Source of the DNA: CAWHNT01 sp963830775
GTDB taxonomy: Bacteria > Pseudomonadota > Alphaproteobacteria > Geminicoccales > Geminicoccaceae
NCBI GenBank assembly: GCA_963830775.1
Contig: CAWHNT010000047.1
Location: forward strand, 682,001 to 746,000
Direction: 5' to 3'
Length of the DNA stretch: 64,000 nucleotides
Made by a program: the position numbers and the translations under genes. The notes below the pieces were generated by a model. It was not told where the DNA came from. It saw only the letters and a list, made by a program, of their open reading frames with translations, and did no database searches. Numbering within the stretch: position 1 is the stretch's first letter; the number at the start of each line of letters is the position of its first letter. This document shows, piece by piece, positions 62,347 to 64,000 of this stretch.

Positions 62347-62640
62347 ATGCTGAGGACCACGGGGTGGCCCCGCCATAAGGGTGCGAAGCGCCCGAGATCT
62401 GTGAGCTTGAAGGAGGCGGCGCGCATGATCGCGTCGGGCGCCACGCCAGCCGACGTCGCACGCCAGCTCGGCTGCTCCCGGCTCCGACTGCTGCGGCTGA
62501 TCAATCACGATGCGCGGTTCAAGGCCATGCTGGCTCAGCTCGTGGGCGAGCAGGTTGCCGAATCTCAAACGTCGGCGCGGACCAGGATCAGCTCCAGGTC
62601 CGGCGCGAAATACAGCCGGAGGCCATTATCGAATCGATAG
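62347..62640 (+). CDS. Small helix-turn-helix protein
   Basis: A 97-residue basic protein, ATG 62347 after GAGGAGATAGG. Residues 22-55 read LKEAARMIASGATPADVARQLGCSRLRLLRLI, a helix-turn-helix resembling resolvase/transposase-type HTH. The last ~25 residues overlap the convergent gene and look non-coding in composition, so the functional protein may be shorter. Function unknown; a DNA-binding role is inferred. Confidence 0.5.
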   Translation: MLRTTGWPRHKGAKRPRSVSLKEAARMIASGATPADVARQLGCSRLRLLRLINHDARFKAMLAQLVGEQVAESQTSARTRISSRSGAKYSRRPLSNR

Positions 62641-62954
62641 AAGCGAAAGCCGGACACGTCGTCGCCCTCAGCCGTCCGGTGGGCATCGACCTCGCCCTCC
62701 TCGAGGAGAGCAGCGCTCGTGCCCAGGGTGATCGAGCGCAGGTTGGAATCGTTGAACAGCACAACCTCGCCACCCTCATCCGGAATGAGATCGGCGAGGT
62801 CGAGAGCGGGCAGCCCCGGGTCGTCGGCAAGGTCCGCCTCGGGCTCCGCCTCGTCGCGGCTGCCTCGTTGACCCGACGCCGTCGCCTTCATCAGCACGCT
62901 CCGCTTTCGCGCCGCGCTGGGGGACAGCACCCTCGGGCGCCGCGTACGCGACAT
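62565..62954 (-). CDS. Hypothetical protein
   Basis: A 129-residue protein. A basic N-terminus (about 1-32) leads into an acidic stretch (RDEAEPEADLADDPG) and a globular end (EGGEVVLFNDSNLRSITLG, FRFYRFDNGLRLYFAPDLEL). I recognise no family. ATG 62891 (MKATASGQRG) is an alternative start. It overlaps the convergent HTH gene by 76 bp. Confidence 0.55.
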   Translation of the reverse strand: MSRTRRPRVLSPSAARKRSVLMKATASGQRGSRDEAEPEADLADDPGLPALDLADLIPDEGGEVVLFNDSNLRSITLGTSAALLEEGEVDAHRTAEGDDVSGFRFYRFDNGLRLYFAPDLELILVRADV

Positions 62955-63036
62955 CGAGGCTGGTAACGTTAACGTCAGAGCGGCACAAGGCAGTGAGCGC
63001 AGGCTCGCCGCGGCAAGCGCGGGCCGGCGTATCGAG

Positions 63037-64000
63037 CTATGTTGCAGGGCTGCGACGCATCCAGGCCGGCAGCCGTCTGAAGGGCAGCTCGGCCGGATCG
63101 GCCACGTTCGCCCCTGGCGAGCGGACCACCACTATCTCGCGCGCAATGGGCTCGAAGTCGGCGCGGAAGTGGACCGAGCTCTTGAGCGCCAGGATCCTGC
63201 GGGACGCAGGCTCCACCCCGAGATGGCGGAAGATCGCCTGGTCCGCGGCCTGCAGCCGCCGGGTGGCAACCACGACCTCCACGCCCGGTGCCTCGCGCGG
63301 GCGGAGCAGCGCCATCGGGCCGAGATCGACATGGTTACCGGCGTACATGGGGCCGGTCGCCGTGAACCGGCCATCGCCCAGAGCCAGCACTTCCCAGTCG
63401 GCGACGAGGGGCACCACGCCCGGGGGCCCGTTGCGGCCGCCCAGCTCCAAGCCCTGGAGCTCGCCGCCGACGCCAGCCTCGTGCGCGCGGGCCGCGGCGT
63501 CCCCGTCCGCACATCACGCCCAGCACCGCCGAGGGTGCCCGCTGACGGATCAGCTCGGCCAGGAGGCCCGTCGTGTCCGAGCTGCCGCCACCGCCCGGAT
63601 TGTCCTGCGTATCCGCCAGCACGACCGGGCCGTCGCCCAGACCGATCGCATGACGCACCGCTTCCTCGGCCGACCAGAGCCGGCCATGGAAGCCCCGCTC
63701 GGCCGTGCTGAAGGCTGCGGCAAGCCTGTCGGCCGCCGCCTCGACGGCAACCGCATCGTGACCGTAGACGATGATCGAGGGACCGCAGACAGGTGTGTCC
63801 GCGGCCGGGAAGCCGGTGCAGATGGAGGCCGAGGCCTCGAGCCCGTCCAGCATCGCGTAGAGTGAGCGGGCGGGCTCGATCGTGGTGCATTGCCAGGGCA
63901 GGGGGATCAGGAAGTCGATCCGGCGGAAGGCCTTGGCCAGAGCGCGGCCTGCCAGCAGCGCGTCGAGCAACGGCAGGCAGCGGGCGCCGGTGACGGCGAG
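63037..64000 (-). CDS. M81-family (MlrC-like) metallopeptidase, 5' end outside window (frameshifted)
   Basis: The open frame enters from the right edge, so about the last 320 residues are present. Visible parts are ADTPVCGPSIIVYG, ADTQDNPGGGGSSDTTGLL and ELGGRNGPPGVVPL, with the C-terminal MlrC domain GPMYAGNHVDLGPMALL and ILALKSSVHFRADFEPIA. One extra G near 63510 (TGC G GAC) breaks the frame. Relatives degrade microcystin peptides or are of unknown substrate. The zinc-ligand N-terminal half is beyond the window. Confidence 0.85.

Overview
The window is about 64 kb of high-GC DNA from the chromosome of an alphaproteobacterium, most likely a Rhodospirillales-like lineage. That placement rests on gene order known from alphaproteobacteria: carA/YqeY-dnaG-rpoD, carB-greA-trxB-lysR, rplU-rpmA-obgE-proB, ispH-thrB-rnhA, and mltB-rlpA-dacA-tmk-holB-metG-tatD-MBL. 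There is no rRNA or CRISPR array. Two tRNA genes are present, Ile-CAU and His-GUG.

Layout. 0-4 kb: two tandem GNAT/FemAB-like acyltransferases, a convergent formyltransferase, and msrP. 4-17 kb: core genes lysR, trxB, greA, carB, carA, YqeY, dnaG and rpoD, with an unexplained 1.1 kb carB-carA gap and a candidate small RNA locus beside lysR. 17-24 kb: vapBC, tRNA-Ile, recX, maoC, two paralogous secreted proteins (one split by an IS481-family element), small exported or accessory genes, a transaldolase-type aldolase and hspQ. 24-33 kb: a beta-hydroxyacid dehydrogenase, pepN, a TIR-NB-ARC-WD40 (STAND) gene with seven near-identical WD40 repeats, and an IS30-family transposase ORF with an unusual C-terminal extension. 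33-42 kb: DUF488, mmsA, a subtilase, the proB-obgE-rpmA-rplU operon, a higA remnant and a molybdopterin oxidoreductase. 42-49 kb: PRC-barrel protein, sodC, a divergent cluster of hydroxyacid dehydrogenase / small-molecule kinase / atypical enolase-like protein, an orphan nucleotidyltransferase, tRNA-His, ispH-thrB-rnhA. 49-52 kb: an alcohol dehydrogenase with a truncated HxlR regulator, then a decayed region with a secreted metallopeptidase. 52-64 kb: the cell-wall and DNA-replication operon, a hybrid histidine kinase, small unknown genes and a window-truncated M81 (MlrC-like) peptidase.

The main cross-cutting observation is that about seventeen genes are broken by frameshifts, including the normally essential ispH, metG and holB. 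In every case the frame arithmetic fits single-base insertions. Removing one base per site restores family-typical lengths (for example mmsA 498 aa, pepN 876 aa, rnhA 150 aa). I treat most of these genes as intact in the organism and the insertions as probably technical, but the insertion-only bias deserves checking. Genes hit this way are listed as CDS with a note. Genes broken by a mobile element, truncation or clear decay are listed as pseudogenes.
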